DNA of 64,000 nt from Gaiellasilicea sp963765705 (GCA_963765705.1 CAVXXJ010000008.1:372001-436000), one strand, 5' to 3'; shown: positions 52,073 to 62,045, counted from the stretch's first letter. A program made the numbers and translations. The notes: a model not told the origin generated them from the letters alone.

Positions 52073-53221
52073 TTGGACCTCTACGAGTATCAGGGCAAGC
52101 AGCTCTTCAAGCGCTTCGGCATTCCCGTCTCGGACGGGCGGCTCGCCACGACCCCGGCGGAGGCGCGCGCCGCCGCCGAGGAGATCGGCGGCCAGGTCGT
52201 CGTCAAGGCGCAGGTGCTGACCGGCGGCCGCGGCAAGGCGGGCGGGATCAAGCTCGCCGACGACCCGGCGGACGCGGAGGCGAGGGCCGGCGAGATCCTC
52301 GGGCTCGACATCCGCGGCCACGTCGTTCGCACGCTCTGGATCGAGAGCGCCTCCGAGATCGCCAAGGAGTACTACCTCTCGATCACGTTCGACCGCGGCG
52401 TCAAGAAGCCGCTCTTCATGTTCACGACGCAGGGCGGGATGGACATCGAGGAGGTCGCCGAGAAGACCCCGGACGCGCTCGTGCGGCTGCACGTCGACGC
52501 GCTCGAGGGCTTCCAGCCCTACCAGGCCCGCCGCCTGGTCTACGGCGCGGGCGTCGAGGATCCGGGCGAGCAGAAGCAGATCGCCGCGATCATCGGGAAG
52601 CTCTACGACGCCTTCGTCGGCACCGACGCGATGCTCTGCGAGATCAACCCGCTGATCGTCACGCCCGAAGGCGAGGTGAAGGCGCTCGACTCCAAGTTCA
52701 CGGTCGACGACAACGCGCTCTACAAGCACCCGGACGATCGCCGAGATGCGCGACACCGCCGCCGCCGACCCGCTCGAGGCGCTCGCGCGCGAGAAGGGCG
52801 TCACGTACGTCAAGCTCGACGGCGAGGTCGGGATCCTCGGCAACGGCGCCGGGCTCGTCGATGTCGACGCTCGACGTGATCGCGCTCGCCGGCGGCACGG
52901 CCCGCGAACTTCTGCGACCTCGGCGGCGGCGGCGACGCCGAGGGCGTCGTCGACGCGCTCGAGGTGATCACGCAGCGACCCGCAGGTGAAGTCGATCTTC
53001 TTCAACATCTTCGGCGGGATCACGCGCTGCGACGAGGTCGCGCGCGGGATCCTCACGGCGCTCGAGCGGATGACGATCGAGCAGCCGATCGTCGTCCGGC
53101 TCGACGGCACGAACGCCGAGGAGGGCCGGAAGGTCCTGGCCGAGGCGGCGCCCGCGGACCTGTACGTCGAGGCGACGATGCTGGACGGCGCGCGCAAGCG
53201 CCGTGGAGCTGGCCGCGATGA
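52073..53221 (+). CDS. sucC: Succinyl-CoA synthetase beta subunit, about six frameshifts
   Basis: ADP- or GDP-forming ligase subunit of the TCA cycle. TTG start at 52073 (DLYEYQGKQLFKRFGIPV). ATP-grasp residues (VVVKAQVLTGGRGKAGGIKLA) and CEINPLIVTPEGEVKALDSKF are intact. From 52732 single extra bases break the frame near 52732, 52860, 52900, 52973, 53200 and 53215; removing each yields conserved text (KHPTIAEMRD, GLVMSTLDVIALAGG, TPANFCDLGGGGDAEG, SDPQVKSIFFNIFGGITRCDE). The likely stop TGA overlaps the ATG of the methyltransferase gene. Confidence 0.85.
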
Positions 53222-53872
53222 GCCGACGCTGGTCGGAGCGCGCCGAGGCCGTACCGCGAACGCGCCCGAGCAGCGCGAGGGCGAGGATCTCGACCTGATC
53301 GTCGAGCTGGGCCGAAGGCGCCGAGACCGCGCTCGACGTCGCCACCGGCGGCGGCCACGTGGCGCGCCGGCTGCGCGAGGCCGGGCTCGAGGTCGTCAGC
53401 TCCGATCCGGCGCCGGGGATGCAGCCGGACGTGATCTGCCGCGCCGAGGACCTGCCGTTCGCCGACGGCGCCTTCGACCTCGTCGTCATGCCGGATCGCG
53501 CCGCACCACTTCGAGGACATCGCCGCGGCCGTCGCCGAGATGGCGCGCGTCAGCAACGACCTCGTCGTCGTCGAGGACACGCTCGTACGTGAGCGAGCGA
53601 GGTCGAGGAGGCCGAGAAGCTCCGCGACCCCACGCACGTCCGCTCCTACACCGAGGCAGGAGTGGCGCGGTCGTTCCTCGAGGCGGCGGGCTCGACGGTC
53701 GAGCGAGGTCGAGTCTTCGAGAAGCGGCATCCGCTCGAGGAGTGGCTCGACGCGCTCGGAGCGCGACGGCGAGGACGCCGAGCGCGTCACGGAGCTGCTC
53801 GGCGACCGAGATCGAGGGCGGCGAGCTGACGTCGACACGAAGATCGCGCTCAGGGCGCGGAAGGGCTGCTAA
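53218..53872 (+). CDS. Class I SAM-dependent methyltransferase between sucC and sucD, many frameshifts
   Basis: About 210 residues. Corrected text shows motif I (ALDVATGGGHVARRL), the acidic loop (VVSSDPAPGM), the APEDLPF-like segment (RAEDLPFADGAFDLVVCRIAPHHF) and VEDTLY, as in UbiE/Methyltransf_11 proteins. At least eight indels, mostly single extra bases, occur in 650 bases. The start ATG overlaps the sucC stop and its TAA overlaps the sucD ATG, so it is embedded in the succinyl-CoA synthetase operon. Substrate unknown. Confidence 0.75.
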
Positions 53873-54751
53873 TGGCGATCATCGTCGACAAGGACACGAA
53901 GCTCGTCGTCCAGGGCCTGACCGGCTCCGAGGGCTCGTTCCACGGCCTGCGGAACAGCGCTACGGGACGCAGGTCGTCGCCGGCGTGACGCCGGGCAAGG
54001 GCGGCCAGGACGTCGAGGGGATCCCGGTCTTCGACACGGTCGCCGACGCGGTCGCCGAGACCGGCGCGAACACGACGATGGTCTTCGTGCCGGCGCGCGT
54101 TCGCCGCCGACGCGATCTACGAGGCGGTCGACGCCGGCATCGCGCACCGTGATCTGCATCGCCGAGGGTCTGCCCGCGCACGAGATGCTGCGGATCTACA
54201 CCTACATCCGCGCCCAAGGGCGTGACGCATGCTCGGCCCGAACTGCCCCGGCGCGCTCTCGCCGGGCAAGGCGAACGTCGGGATCATCCCGGCCGAGATC
54301 TTCACCGAGGGGAACATCGGCGCTCGTCTCCCGCTCGGGCACGCTGACCTACCAGATCGGCCACGAGCTGACGCAGATGGGCCTCGGCAACTCGACGATC
54401 GTCGGCATCGGCGGCGACCCGATCGTCGGCTCCTCCTTCATCGACGTGCTCGAGAAGTTCGAGGCCGACCCGCAGACCGAGTACGTGGTCATGGTCGGCG
54501 AGATCGGCGGCGACGAGGAGGAGAAGGCGGCGGCGTTCATCGAGGCGCAGCATGACGAAGCCGGTCGTCGCCTACATCGCCGGCTTCACGGCGCCGCCCG
54601 GGCAAGACGATGGGCCACGCGGGCGCGATCATCTCCGGCTCGTCCGGCACCGCCGCAGGGCAAGAAGGAGGCGCTCGAGGCGAAGGGCATCCGCGTCGGC
54701 ACCACGCCGACCGAGGCGGCGCAGATCGTCGCCGAGGTCGCCCGCGCCTGA
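53872..54751 (+). CDS. sucD: Succinyl-CoA synthetase alpha subunit, about ten frameshifts
   Basis: CoA-binding alpha subunit. Corrected text: MAIIVDKDTKLVVQGLTGSEG, FHGLRN, GTQVVAGVTPGKGGQDVEGIPVFDTVADAV, LGPNCPGALSPGKANVGIIP, SRSGTLTYQIGHELTQMGLGNSTIVGIGGDPI, and GKTMGHAGAIISGSSGTA with the active-site His. Shifts are mainly single extra bases (for example near 54102, 54147, 54212, 54228, 54327, 54550, 54604). Active as the partner of SucC. The stop is TGA at 54749-54751. Confidence 0.85.
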
Positions 54752-54803
54752 GGCTGCCTCGGCGTCGGCAGTGCCCGTCGGCGAGCCCGGTACATTCCCG
54801 AGC

Positions 54804-55000
54804 ATGCCGTTCGGGCTCGGCTCTGGGAGATCGCTCATCCTCGCCGGCGTGCTCGTGCTCCTCTTCGGCGCCAAGGGTGCTCCCGGCGATGGCGCGGCGG
54901 CTGCGGCACCGCGTGCGCGAGATGAAGGACGCCGTCGGCGGAGCTCGATCCGCGCTCGCTTGCTGGATCCGACGACGAGCCCGCGCCCGAGCGCCGTCGA
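54804..55000 (+). CDS. tatA: Twin-arginine translocase TatA/TatB-type subunit, frameshifted, 3' end unclear
   Basis: Small membrane protein: short N-terminus (MPFGLGLWEIA after correction), one helix (LILAGVLVLLFGAK), then an amphipathic helix (LPAMARRLRHRVREMKDAVG) and an acidic tail, the layout of TatA. Indels near 54823, 54838, 54877, 54889 and 54939 interrupt it. Its end cannot be fixed because no stop occurs in the expected frame before the convergent AhcY-like gene. Confidence 0.65.
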
Positions 55001-55914
55001 GCGCGACTGCCCGCTCGTGGTGGCCGCCGTTCGCGATCAGGACGCCGTCCTTCAGGTGCGGAGCGCCTCGCGCGCGACGCAGTCGACCGCCCGGCGCGGA
55101 GATGCGCACGTCCGCGTCCGGGAGCGCCTCCTCGAGCCGCGCGACGCGGTGGCCGTCCATGTGCGCCTCGAGCGCGGCGACCGGGTCGATCTCGACGACG
55201 GTGACGCGGCCGCCGGCGCCGCGGGCCGCGCGGGCGAGGCCCTTGCCGACCCAGCCGTAGCCGACGATGCAGAACTCGCGGCCGGCGAAGTTGAGGTTCG
55301 TCAGCCGGTCGATCGCGGCGAGCGTCGACTGGCCGGTGCCGTAGCGGTTGTCGAAGAGGTGCTTGCAGAGCGCGTCGTTCGCCGCGATCGCCGGGAACGT
55401 GAGCTGCCGGCGGCGTCCATCGCGCGAGCCGGGCGACGCCCGTCGTCGTCTCCTCGGTCACGCCGGCGAGCCCGCGGCGAGCTCGGGCCGGTGCTCGACG
55501 ATCCGCGCCGTCAGCTCGGCGCCGTCGTCGACGACGATCTCCGGACGCGTGTCGGCGACCGCGAGCAGGTCGGCGTCGAACTCCTCGCGCGAGGCGCCGT
55601 GCCGGGCGTGCACCTCGATCCCGCGCGCGACGAGCGCGGCGCAGATCGCGTCCTGGGTCGAGCCGGGGTTCGAGCCGAGGCGACCACCTGCGCGCCGGCG
55701 TCCGCGAGCAGCGTCGCGAGGTAGGCCGTCTTCGCCTCGAGGTGGACGACGACCGCGACGCGCCGGCCGCGAAGCGCCCGTCGGAGAGCCGCTCGCGCGC
55801 GAGCCGGTTGAGGACGGGCGAGTGCCGCGCGACCCAGCGGATCCGCTGCTCGCCGCGGGCGCGAGCGACGGATCGGCGATGCGCGAGCGAGCGCGGCGGC
55901 CGACGCCGTCGCAT
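55000..55914 (-). CDS. S-adenosylhomocysteine hydrolase-like protein, C-terminally short, frameshifted
   Basis: About 310 residues can be joined. Conserved pieces: MPVLNRLARERL-like start (ARHSPVLNRLARERLSDG), GSNPGSTQDAICAALVARGIEVHARHGASREEFDAD, VVDDGAELTARIVEHRPE, GVTEETTTGVARLARM, NDALCKHLFDNRYGTGQSTL, and the NAD site VGYGWVGKGLARAARG, then KDGVLIANGGHHE. The last 80-100 residues of a normal AhcY (about 420-480), including the C-terminal NAD-contacting tail, are missing where it meets tatA. ATG 55914. The short form may be real or due to lost sequence; the stop is not defined. Confidence 0.65.
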
Positions 55915-55930
55915 GTATCGGGACGTCGCG

Positions 55931-57121
55931 CTAGATCTTGCGGCGGGGCCGGGTGGGGCCCCACTTCGAGCCGCGCTTCGACGAGTAGACGAGCCGCGGC
56001 GGCGCGACCTTCATGCCCTCGCCTCGCACTGTCGGTGTGGCCGATCAGGCGGGCGACGCGGCTGACCTCGGCCTGCTGATCGGGGAGCACGAGCGTGACG
56101 CCGGTGCCGTTCCGGCCGGCGCGGCCGGTGCGGCCGACGCGGTGGATGTAGCCTTGTCGTCCTCGGGCGGATCGAAGTTGATCACGTGCGTGATGTCGTC
56201 GAGGTCGAGGCCGCGGGCGGCGACGTCGGTGGCGATCAGCGTCGTCACCTTGCCCGGCTCGAAGCGGGCGAGCGCCCTCTCGCGCGGCCTGCGTCTTGTC
56301 GCCGTGCATCGCGACCGCGCGCACGTCGTGGCGCGCGAGCCGCTGCGCGAGCCGGTCGGCGCCGCGCTTGGTGCGGACGAAGACGAGTGCGAGGCCGCGC
56401 TCCTGCTGCGAGCAGCTCGACGAGCTTCTCGACCTTGTTCTCGGCCGTGACCGAGACGAACTGGTGGTCGATCTCGCCCGGCTTGTGCTCGCTCGGCAGC
56501 TCGGCCTCGATGCGCGACGGGCTGGTCGTGTAGGCGCGGGCGAGCTCGCCGACCTGCCGTCGAGCGTCGCCGAGAAGAACATCGTCTGGCGCTTGTCGGA
56601 GACCGGCGCAGGATCTTGTCGACCTGCGGCTTGAAGCCCATGTCGAGCATCCGGTCGGCCTCGTCGAGGACGAGGATCGTGACGCGCGTCGAGCGAGACG
56701 AGCCGCCGATCGATCAGGTCCTGCAGGCGGCCCGGCGTGGCGACGAGGATGTGGGCCTGCGCTTGGCCTTCGGCCTGCGCCGGGATCGGGACGCCGCCGT
56801 AGACGGAGGCGACCTGCAGGTCGCCGCGGGGGCGATCGTGCCGAGCTCCTCGGTCACCTGGACCGCGAGCTCGCGCGTCGGGACGAGCACGAGCGCCGGA
56901 GGGCGTCCGTCGCCGGCTTCGATGCGCTCCACGATCGGGATCGCGAAGGCGAGCGTCTTGCCCGAGCCCGTCGGCGCCTTGGCGAGCACGTCGTGACCGG
57001 CGAGCGCGTCCGGGAGGACGAGCGGGTCTGGATCTGGAAGGGCGACTCGATGTCCCGCGCTGCGAGCGCCCGCGACGACGTCGGCGCTCAGCCCGATCGA
57101 GGCAAAGGTTGATTCTGACAC
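55931..57121 (-). CDS. rhlE: DEAD-box RNA helicase, about nine frameshifts
   Basis: About 395 residues after correction. Motifs: Q motif (FASIGLSADVVAAL onward to FQIQ), I (APTGSGKT), Ia (PTRELAVQV), Ib (TPGRLQDLI), II (LDEADRML, in place of the canonical spelling DEAD), III (SAT), V (TDVAARGLDLDDI) and VI (HRVGRTGRAGRNGTG). Basic C-terminal tail ending in RPRRKI. Likely acts on RNA structure in ribosome assembly or mRNA decay. GTG 57121. Indels here are a mix of single extra bases and homopolymer losses. The RhlE label is by length and tail type. Confidence 0.8.
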
Positions 57122-57279
57122 GGTTTTTCGACTCCTTCGTGATTTGAGTTCGAGACCACCTACCCTCGACCACCTGTCCACACGGGGCGAAATCCGAAGA
57201 AGAAGCAGATCTCACGGGGCGGCATAGCGCCGTTCCCTGAGGCAACATAGCAGTAGCCGATTCGCAGCGAGCCGGTTCC

Positions 57280-58367
57280 ATGCACGCCCAGGCGTCTACG
57301 CTCGCATGCGATCTCGTTCGCCCGCGGCGCTCCGGCGCCGGAGTGCCTCGATCCGGGTCTGATCGCCGACTGCGCGCGCGCGGCGCTCGAGCGCGACGCG
57401 TACGGTCCTCTCCTACGGCACGGGCGGCGGCTACGGCCCTCTGCGGGAGCTGCTCGCGGACGGCACGGCGTCGAACCGGGACGGGTCTTCCTGACGACCG
57501 GCGGGCTGCAGGGCTTCGTCTTCTACGCCGCCGTGCTGCTCGCGCAGCGGCCTGGCCGCGTGCTCGTCGAGGGGCCGACCTACGACCGGCCGCTGAAGAT
57601 CCTCGCGCGGGAAGGCGCGGAGGTCGTGCCGCTCGCGATGGACGACGAGGGTCTCGACCTCGACGCGCTCGAGGGCGAGCTCGCCGAGCGGGGAGACTAG
57701 CTTCCTCTACACGATCCCGACCTTCCAGAACCCCTCCGGCCGCACGCTCGGGCTCGACCGGCGGCGCCGCCTCGCAGAGCTCGCCGCCGAGCACGATCTG
57801 CCCATCCTCGAGGACGATCCCTATGGGCTCGTCCGCTACGAGGGCGAGCCGCTTCCGTCGGTCCACGAGCTCGAGGGAGGAGAGCGGGTCACGTTCACCT
57901 CGTCGTTCTCGAAGACGGTGGCGCCCGGCTTGCGCATCGGCTATTTCGTCGTCCCGCAGCCGCTCGTCGCCGCTACGACGATCGCGCTGTCTCGACCTAC
58001 ATCTCGCCGGCCTGCTCCCTCAGGCGACGGTGCACGAGCTGATGCACCGTGGCGCGTTCGAGCCGAACCTGAGCGCGTGCGCGGGCTGCTCAAGGCGCGC
58101 AAGGACGCGATGCTCGGCGCGCTCGAGGCGGAGCTGCGCCGGCACGCGGCTGGAGCTCGCCGGAGGGCGGGTACTTCCTCTGGCTCGACTTCCGGTCGAT
58201 GCGAGCCAGCTGCTCCTGCCCGGGCCGAGGCGGGTGTGACCTTTGTCAACGGCTCGGACTTCTTCCCCGGCGGCGCGGCGGGCGCGGTCGGCCCGGCTGG
58301 CGTTCAGCTACGAGTCGCCGGCGCGATCGCCGAAGGCGTCGCGCTCCTCGCCGCGTTCTTGCGCTGA
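57280..58367 (+). CDS. PLP-dependent class I/II aminotransferase (LysN/2-aminoadipate type), frameshifted
   Basis: About 355 residues after correction. Landmarks: YGTGGGYGPLRELLAD, the cofactor loop TTGGLQGF, PTFQNPSGRTL, the Asp pair ILEDDPYGLVRYEG and the Schiff-base Lys in SSFSKTVAPGLRIGY. This is the aminotransferase part seen in LysN/ARO8-like enzymes; no GntR domain is present. Indels near 57310, 57404, 57477, 57700, 57990 and later. ATG 57280 is taken as start though the first residues are weakly conserved. Substrate unresolved. Confidence 0.75.
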
Positions 58368-58589
58368 CGCTCGGCGGTGGAGCTGCGAGAGCAGCACCCC
58401 GCCGACGAAGCCGGCGAGCAGCGAGAGGAGGATGACCAGAACAGCGAGGCCTCGCTTGAAGAAGACGAAGTTGACCGGACGCTTTTTCGTCGTGCGAGCA
58501 CGAACGCGATCAGATAGACGGCGATCAGGATGAGCAGACTGGGCGTGAACCACAGCCGTGGCTGCCTGCTCCGGTCGGACTCGTCGCAC
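58308..58589 (-). CDS. Small two-helix membrane protein, frameshifted
   Basis: About 90 residues. After joining two frames: basic start (RRVRPEQ), helix 1 (WFTPSLLILIAVYLIAFVLA), linker (TTKKRPVNFVFFKRG), helix 2 (LAVLVILLSLLAGFVGGVLL) and a short polar tail. The layout resembles LapA/DUF1049 proteins. GTG 58589. Its end overlaps the convergent aminotransferase end. Function unknown. Confidence 0.6.
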   Translation of the reverse strand: MRRVRPEQAATAVVHAQSAHPDRRLSDRVRARTTKKRPVNFVFFKRGLAVLVILLSLLAGFVGGVLLSQLHRRASAQERGEERDAFGDRAGDS

Positions 58590-58926
58590 GGCGACTCTTC
58601 TATGGGTAGCCTACGCGCTGCGAAGGTCGGCGCGGGGGCCGGCCGGGGGACGAGGCGCGGCTGGCGGGGCGGCTGGAGCACACCCGCCGCCGCGCGCGCG
58701 GAACGTCGGGCAGGGCGTCTCGCCCGGCAGGGCGCACAGGCCTGCGCGGCGGAAATAGCAATCATTGCAAGTTGCTTCCAGGCATGCAAAAGTTCCCCCT
58801 TGCTCAGTCTCGTCCCCTCCGGACAGGGGGCATTATGGCCGCGTCTCTCCCGGTGGCAAGGGTCCGAGGAGGAAAAGTGCAATTTCCGGGGGTTTCGGTA
58901 GGCAAAAATGCTGCAAAAATGCTATT
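58590..58926. other. Gene-free stretch with an 11-bp tandem repeat
   Basis: 337 bases without a convincing gene. It holds very GC-rich tracts (58640-58700), an AT-richer part around ATTGCAAGTTGC (58763 region) and two tandem copies of GCAAAAATGCT at 58902-58923, next to the stop of the PDZ-Lon gene. No clear terminator or promoter; a plus-strand 63-codon frame at 58772 has no coding signs. Confidence 0.5.
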
Positions 58927-59897
58927 TCACGGGAGTGTCCCCAGAGCGGACAACGCCTGTTGAAAACTCTGCACAGGGATGATGCGAAGGTTCCCTGCAT
59001 AGCGCCGTGCCTCCGCTGCGTTTTCCCCAGCCGGCACGAGGAAGACGTCCGCGCCGGCGCGTCGGGCGCCGAACGTCTTCTGCTTGACGCCGCCGATCGG
59101 GCCGACGGAGCCGTCGAGCGCGATCTCGCCCGTCGCAACGACGCGGCGCCCGTGATCGACGTTTCCCGAGCTCCTCGAGCACGTCGAGTGCGAAAGGGAG
59201 TCCGGCGGACGGGCCGCCGACGCCGCCGAGATCGATGTCGACCTTCAGCGGCAGCTCGATGTCGGCTGCCTGCTCGACGCGGATCCCGATGATCGCCCGG
59301 CCCGGTTCGCTGGGCTCTCCACGTTGCGTACCCTCAACGTCTCGCGATCCCGGCGGCGGACCCGGAGGCGCACGTTGCCCGGGCTCGTGCTTCGCGAACG
59401 CCGCCGTAGGTCCTCCGGCGTCCGGACGGCTTTCCGTCGACGCCACGATGACCTCCTTCGTCGAGCTTGCCGCTGCAGGCGCGTCGGTCGCAACGGCTTC
59501 GACCAGAGCCCCGCGGGCGTGGCCGCGACCTCGTAGCCGGGCTCTTTCAGCGCGACCGCTGCTGCGACCTTCTCCGAGCGAGCCATCTCTCGCAGGTTCG
59601 GCGGCGCCGGTCCTCGAACCTCGAGCCGGGCGGAACGAGCTCATCCGCCGGCACGAGGTCGGCGCCGTCGGGACGGAGGACGGAGGAGCTGCTCGGCCCA
59701 GCTCGCCTGGCGAACGGTCACGTCGACGTAGTAGATCCCCCCGGCCCGTGTGCTTCTCGCCTTCGACCTTCACCTTGCGCGGCGAGCGGCTGGCGGTGTC
59801 CGGGAGGAGCAGGTAGTTGTGCGACGGGTAGACCCACGCCGCCGCCGAGCGACCACGGCGAGCACGAGCCCGGGCCGATGAACGCGCGGGGCTTCAC
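58927..59897 (-). CDS. Membrane-anchored PDZ/Lon-type (S16) serine protease, YlbL-like, frameshifted
   Basis: About 320 residues after correction. GTG 59897, then an N-terminal helix (LVLAVVAAAAWVYPSHNYLLLPD), a PDZ-like middle (YEVAATPAGALVEAV), and an S16 Lon proteolytic domain: catalytic Ser in GGPSAGLPFAL and Lys in GGVKQKTFGARRAGADVFLVP. No ATPase domain is present. Likely cleaves or regulates membrane or secreted proteins. Several indels (near 59164, 59420-59480, 59610, 59690, 59745). The start overlaps the SDR stop (GTGA). Confidence 0.75.
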
Positions 59898-60626
59898 AGC
59901 AGCCCCAGCGTGAGCCGCCGTCGACGGCGACCGTCGCCAGTGACGTACGCGGCCTGTTCCGAGGCGAAGAAGCAGGCGGCAGCCGCGACCTCGCGGGGGT
60001 GCCGACGCGGCGTGCGGGGATCGGCGCCAGTGGCTTCGCTCGGCCCGTCCGGGTACAGCTCCCGCAGCCGCTCGGTGTCGATCCGGCCGGGGGCGATCGT
60101 GTTGACGGTGATCCCAGCCGGGCCGAGCTCGCGGGAGAGCGTCTTGAGCCAGCCCACGACGCCCGGGCGAACCGCATTCGAGAGCGCCAGGTTCTCGATC
60201 GGCTCCTTCACCGAGGTCGACTTGATCGCGATGATGCGCCCACGGCCGCTGTCCGGAGATGCGGCAGGCAGAGGCCGACGAGCCGGACGTGGGAGAGCAG
60301 GAGCAGTTCGACCGCGGCGTTGACCGACTCGGGCGTGACCTCGGGCGCGCGCCGCGCGGCGGGCCGCCGCCGTTCAGCACGAGGATGTCGATCCCGCCGG
60401 ACGCAGCGACGGCGTCGTGACCAGGCGGTCGAGGTCGACGGCGCGGGTCAGGTCGCCGGGGACGGCCAGGGCGCCGATCCGTGCCGCCTCGCGCTCGAGC
60501 GCGTCCGCGCGGCGCGCGAACATCGCCACGTTCGCGCCCTCCGCGACGAGCCCCTCGGCGATCCGAGACCCATGCCCGCGGAGGCGCCGAGACGATCGCG
60601 CTCCGCCCGTGAAGGCCGAGATCCAT
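59894..60626 (-). CDS. Short-chain dehydrogenase/reductase with altered active site, frameshifted
   Basis: About 240 residues. NAD(P)-binding region near the start (SAIVSA then GMGLGSARGLVAEGANVAMFARR), the NGGG motif (ILVLNGGGPPRG), then AIKSTSVKEPIENLALSNAVRPGVVGWLKTL and the conserved tail GITVNTIAPGRIDTERL. The usual Tyr-x3-Lys is not present: the position reads S-N-A-V-R, as in a known divergent SDR group whose catalysis is unclear. ATG 60626. Indels near 60022, 60240-60300, 60350, 60415 and 60570. Confidence 0.75.
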
Positions 60627-60685
60627 CCGCGGCCGAGATGAGCATCCGCGCAAGCGGATGTTCAGGACGTGCAAAGACGCCAAAG

Positions 60686-60704
60686 GGGCCGCCGCCGGCG
60701 GCCC
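60686..60704 (-). terminator. Terminator-like hairpin after mdh
   Basis: GGGCCGCC-GCC-GGCGGCCC is a perfect 8-bp stem with a 3-base loop, 13 bases past the mdh stop. On the minus strand it is followed by CCTTTGGCGTCTTTGC, a weak T-rich tail. Separates mdh from the SDR-protease pair. Confidence 0.55.
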
Positions 60705-60716
60705 TGCGACGGGCGC

Positions 60717-61645
60717 TCAGACGTAGGTCTGGGCAGCACCCCGACGACCTCGCGGACGGCGGCGGCCGAGGCCTTCAGCGTCCGCTTCTCGTCGGCGCGA
60801 GGCCGTAGCTTCACGATCTCTTCCACGCCTTTGGCGCCCACCATGACGGGCACGCCCATGTACAGGCCGTCGACCCCGTACTCGCCCTCGAGGAAGGCAG
60901 TGCACGGCAGCACCCGCTTCTCGTCGAGGCAGATCGCATCGACCATCTGAGCCGCAGCCGCACCGGGCGCATACCAGGCCGAGGTGCCCAGCAGGTTCAC
61001 GAGCTCCCCGCCACCCTTGCGCGTGCGCTCGACCATCGTCGGGATACGGTCCTTCGGGACGAGCTGCTCAGCGGCACGCCGCCGACCGTCGTCGCAGACA
61101 CGACCGGGACCATCTGGTCGCCGTGCCCACCGAGCACCATCGCGGTGACGTCCTTCACCGACAGGCCCGTCTCCCAGGCGATCAACGCCGCAAAGCGCGC
61201 CGTGTCGAGGATCCCGGCCATGCCGACGACCCGCTCCTTGGGGAGCCGGAGACGGCCTTTGCGACGTGACACATCGCATCGAGCGGGTTCGAGACGACGA
61301 CGAGGATCGCTTTCGGCGACCGCCTGACGACCTCCTTGGTGACGGCGCCGACGATCGCCTCGTTCGTCGTCACGAGGTCGTCGCGGCTCATCCCCGGCTT
61401 GCGCGGGAGGCCGGCCGTGATCACGACCACATCGGAGCCCTTCGTCTCGCTGTAGCCGTTCGAGCCGACCACGTTCGGCTCGTAGCCGAGCACCGCGCCG
61501 GCCTGGTTGATGTCGAGCGCCTTGCCCTGCGGAAGTTCGGCTTGATGTCGACGAGCACGATGTTCGCGTAGTCGCGCCGGGCGAGCTCCTGGGCGCAGGT
61601 TGCGCCGACGTTGCCCGCCCCGACGACGGTGACCTTCTTCCTCAC
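60717..61645 (-). CDS. mdh: Malate dehydrogenase (LDH-like class), few frameshifts
   Basis: About 310 residues; oxidises malate to oxaloacetate with NAD. NAD site VTVVGAGNVGATCAQELARRD, acidic residue in VLVDIK, substrate loop (LPRKPGMSRDDL, two Arg), VVVSNPLDAM, then MAGILDTARF and the catalytic His in VLGGHGDQMVPVV. Shifts near 60733, 61068, 61243 and 61532. GTG 61645 after GGAGG. Divergent from citrate synthase, and near sucCD: a TCA cluster. Confidence 0.88.
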
Positions 61646-61795
61646 GGTAGAACCTCCGGCTCGGGATGCGCCATTCGGCGGCGGATGCTACCGGGCGGCG
61701 TAGGCTCGACGGAGCCGCTTAGCGCAGGTGCCGGCTTTGCCGGCGCCGGAGCGAGACGGAGCTTGCAATGAGACGTTGCGGGTAATGTCCGGCCG

Positions 61796-62045
61796 ATGCC
61801 AGGGCCGAAGAAGTCCGTCGCGCTTCTCTCCGGCGTCTCGGTCGCCCCAGACGCGGAATCCGCTCGATCGATCCGGATGCGGGCGTGCTCATGTACCGCG
61901 GCTACGACATCGCGGAGCTGGCCGAGCACTCGAGCTACGAAGAGGTCGCCTACCTGCTGCTCGAGGGCGAGCTGCCGTCCGGCGACGAGCTGGAGGCGTT
62001 CAAGGAACAGCTCTCGGACGCTCGCGCGCTGCCGCCGCAGTCGCT
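61796..62045 (+). CDS. gltA: Citrate synthase, N-terminal fragment ending at an apparent junction
   Basis: ATG 61796. About 83 residues are recognisable: SGVSVAPDAESA, then after a shift near 61862 IDPDAGVLMYRGYDIAELAEHSSYEEVAYLLLEGELP and FKEQLSDARALPPQ. This is the start of citrate synthase (normal length 370-430). Beyond about 62040 nothing fits citrate synthase on any frame; the DNA instead codes on the minus strand. The catalytic His and Asp regions are therefore absent. Truncation by misassembly is the simplest reading. Confidence 0.75.

Noticed and set aside
52732..57121. Pseudogene graveyard of sucC, sucD, ahcY and helicase
   Set aside because: Catalytic motifs and codon patterns remain perfect between shifts, and all genes in the stretch are hit alike, which fits sequencing error and not decay.
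57280..58367. MocR/GntR-type regulator with aminotransferase domain
   Set aside because: No helix-turn-helix precedes the aminotransferase; the upstream gap is too short.
58940..59000. oriC-like sequence (TTGAAAACTCTGCACAGGG)
   Set aside because: It is the coding end of the PDZ-Lon protease (IPVQSFQQALSALG); no DnaA boxes cluster nearby.
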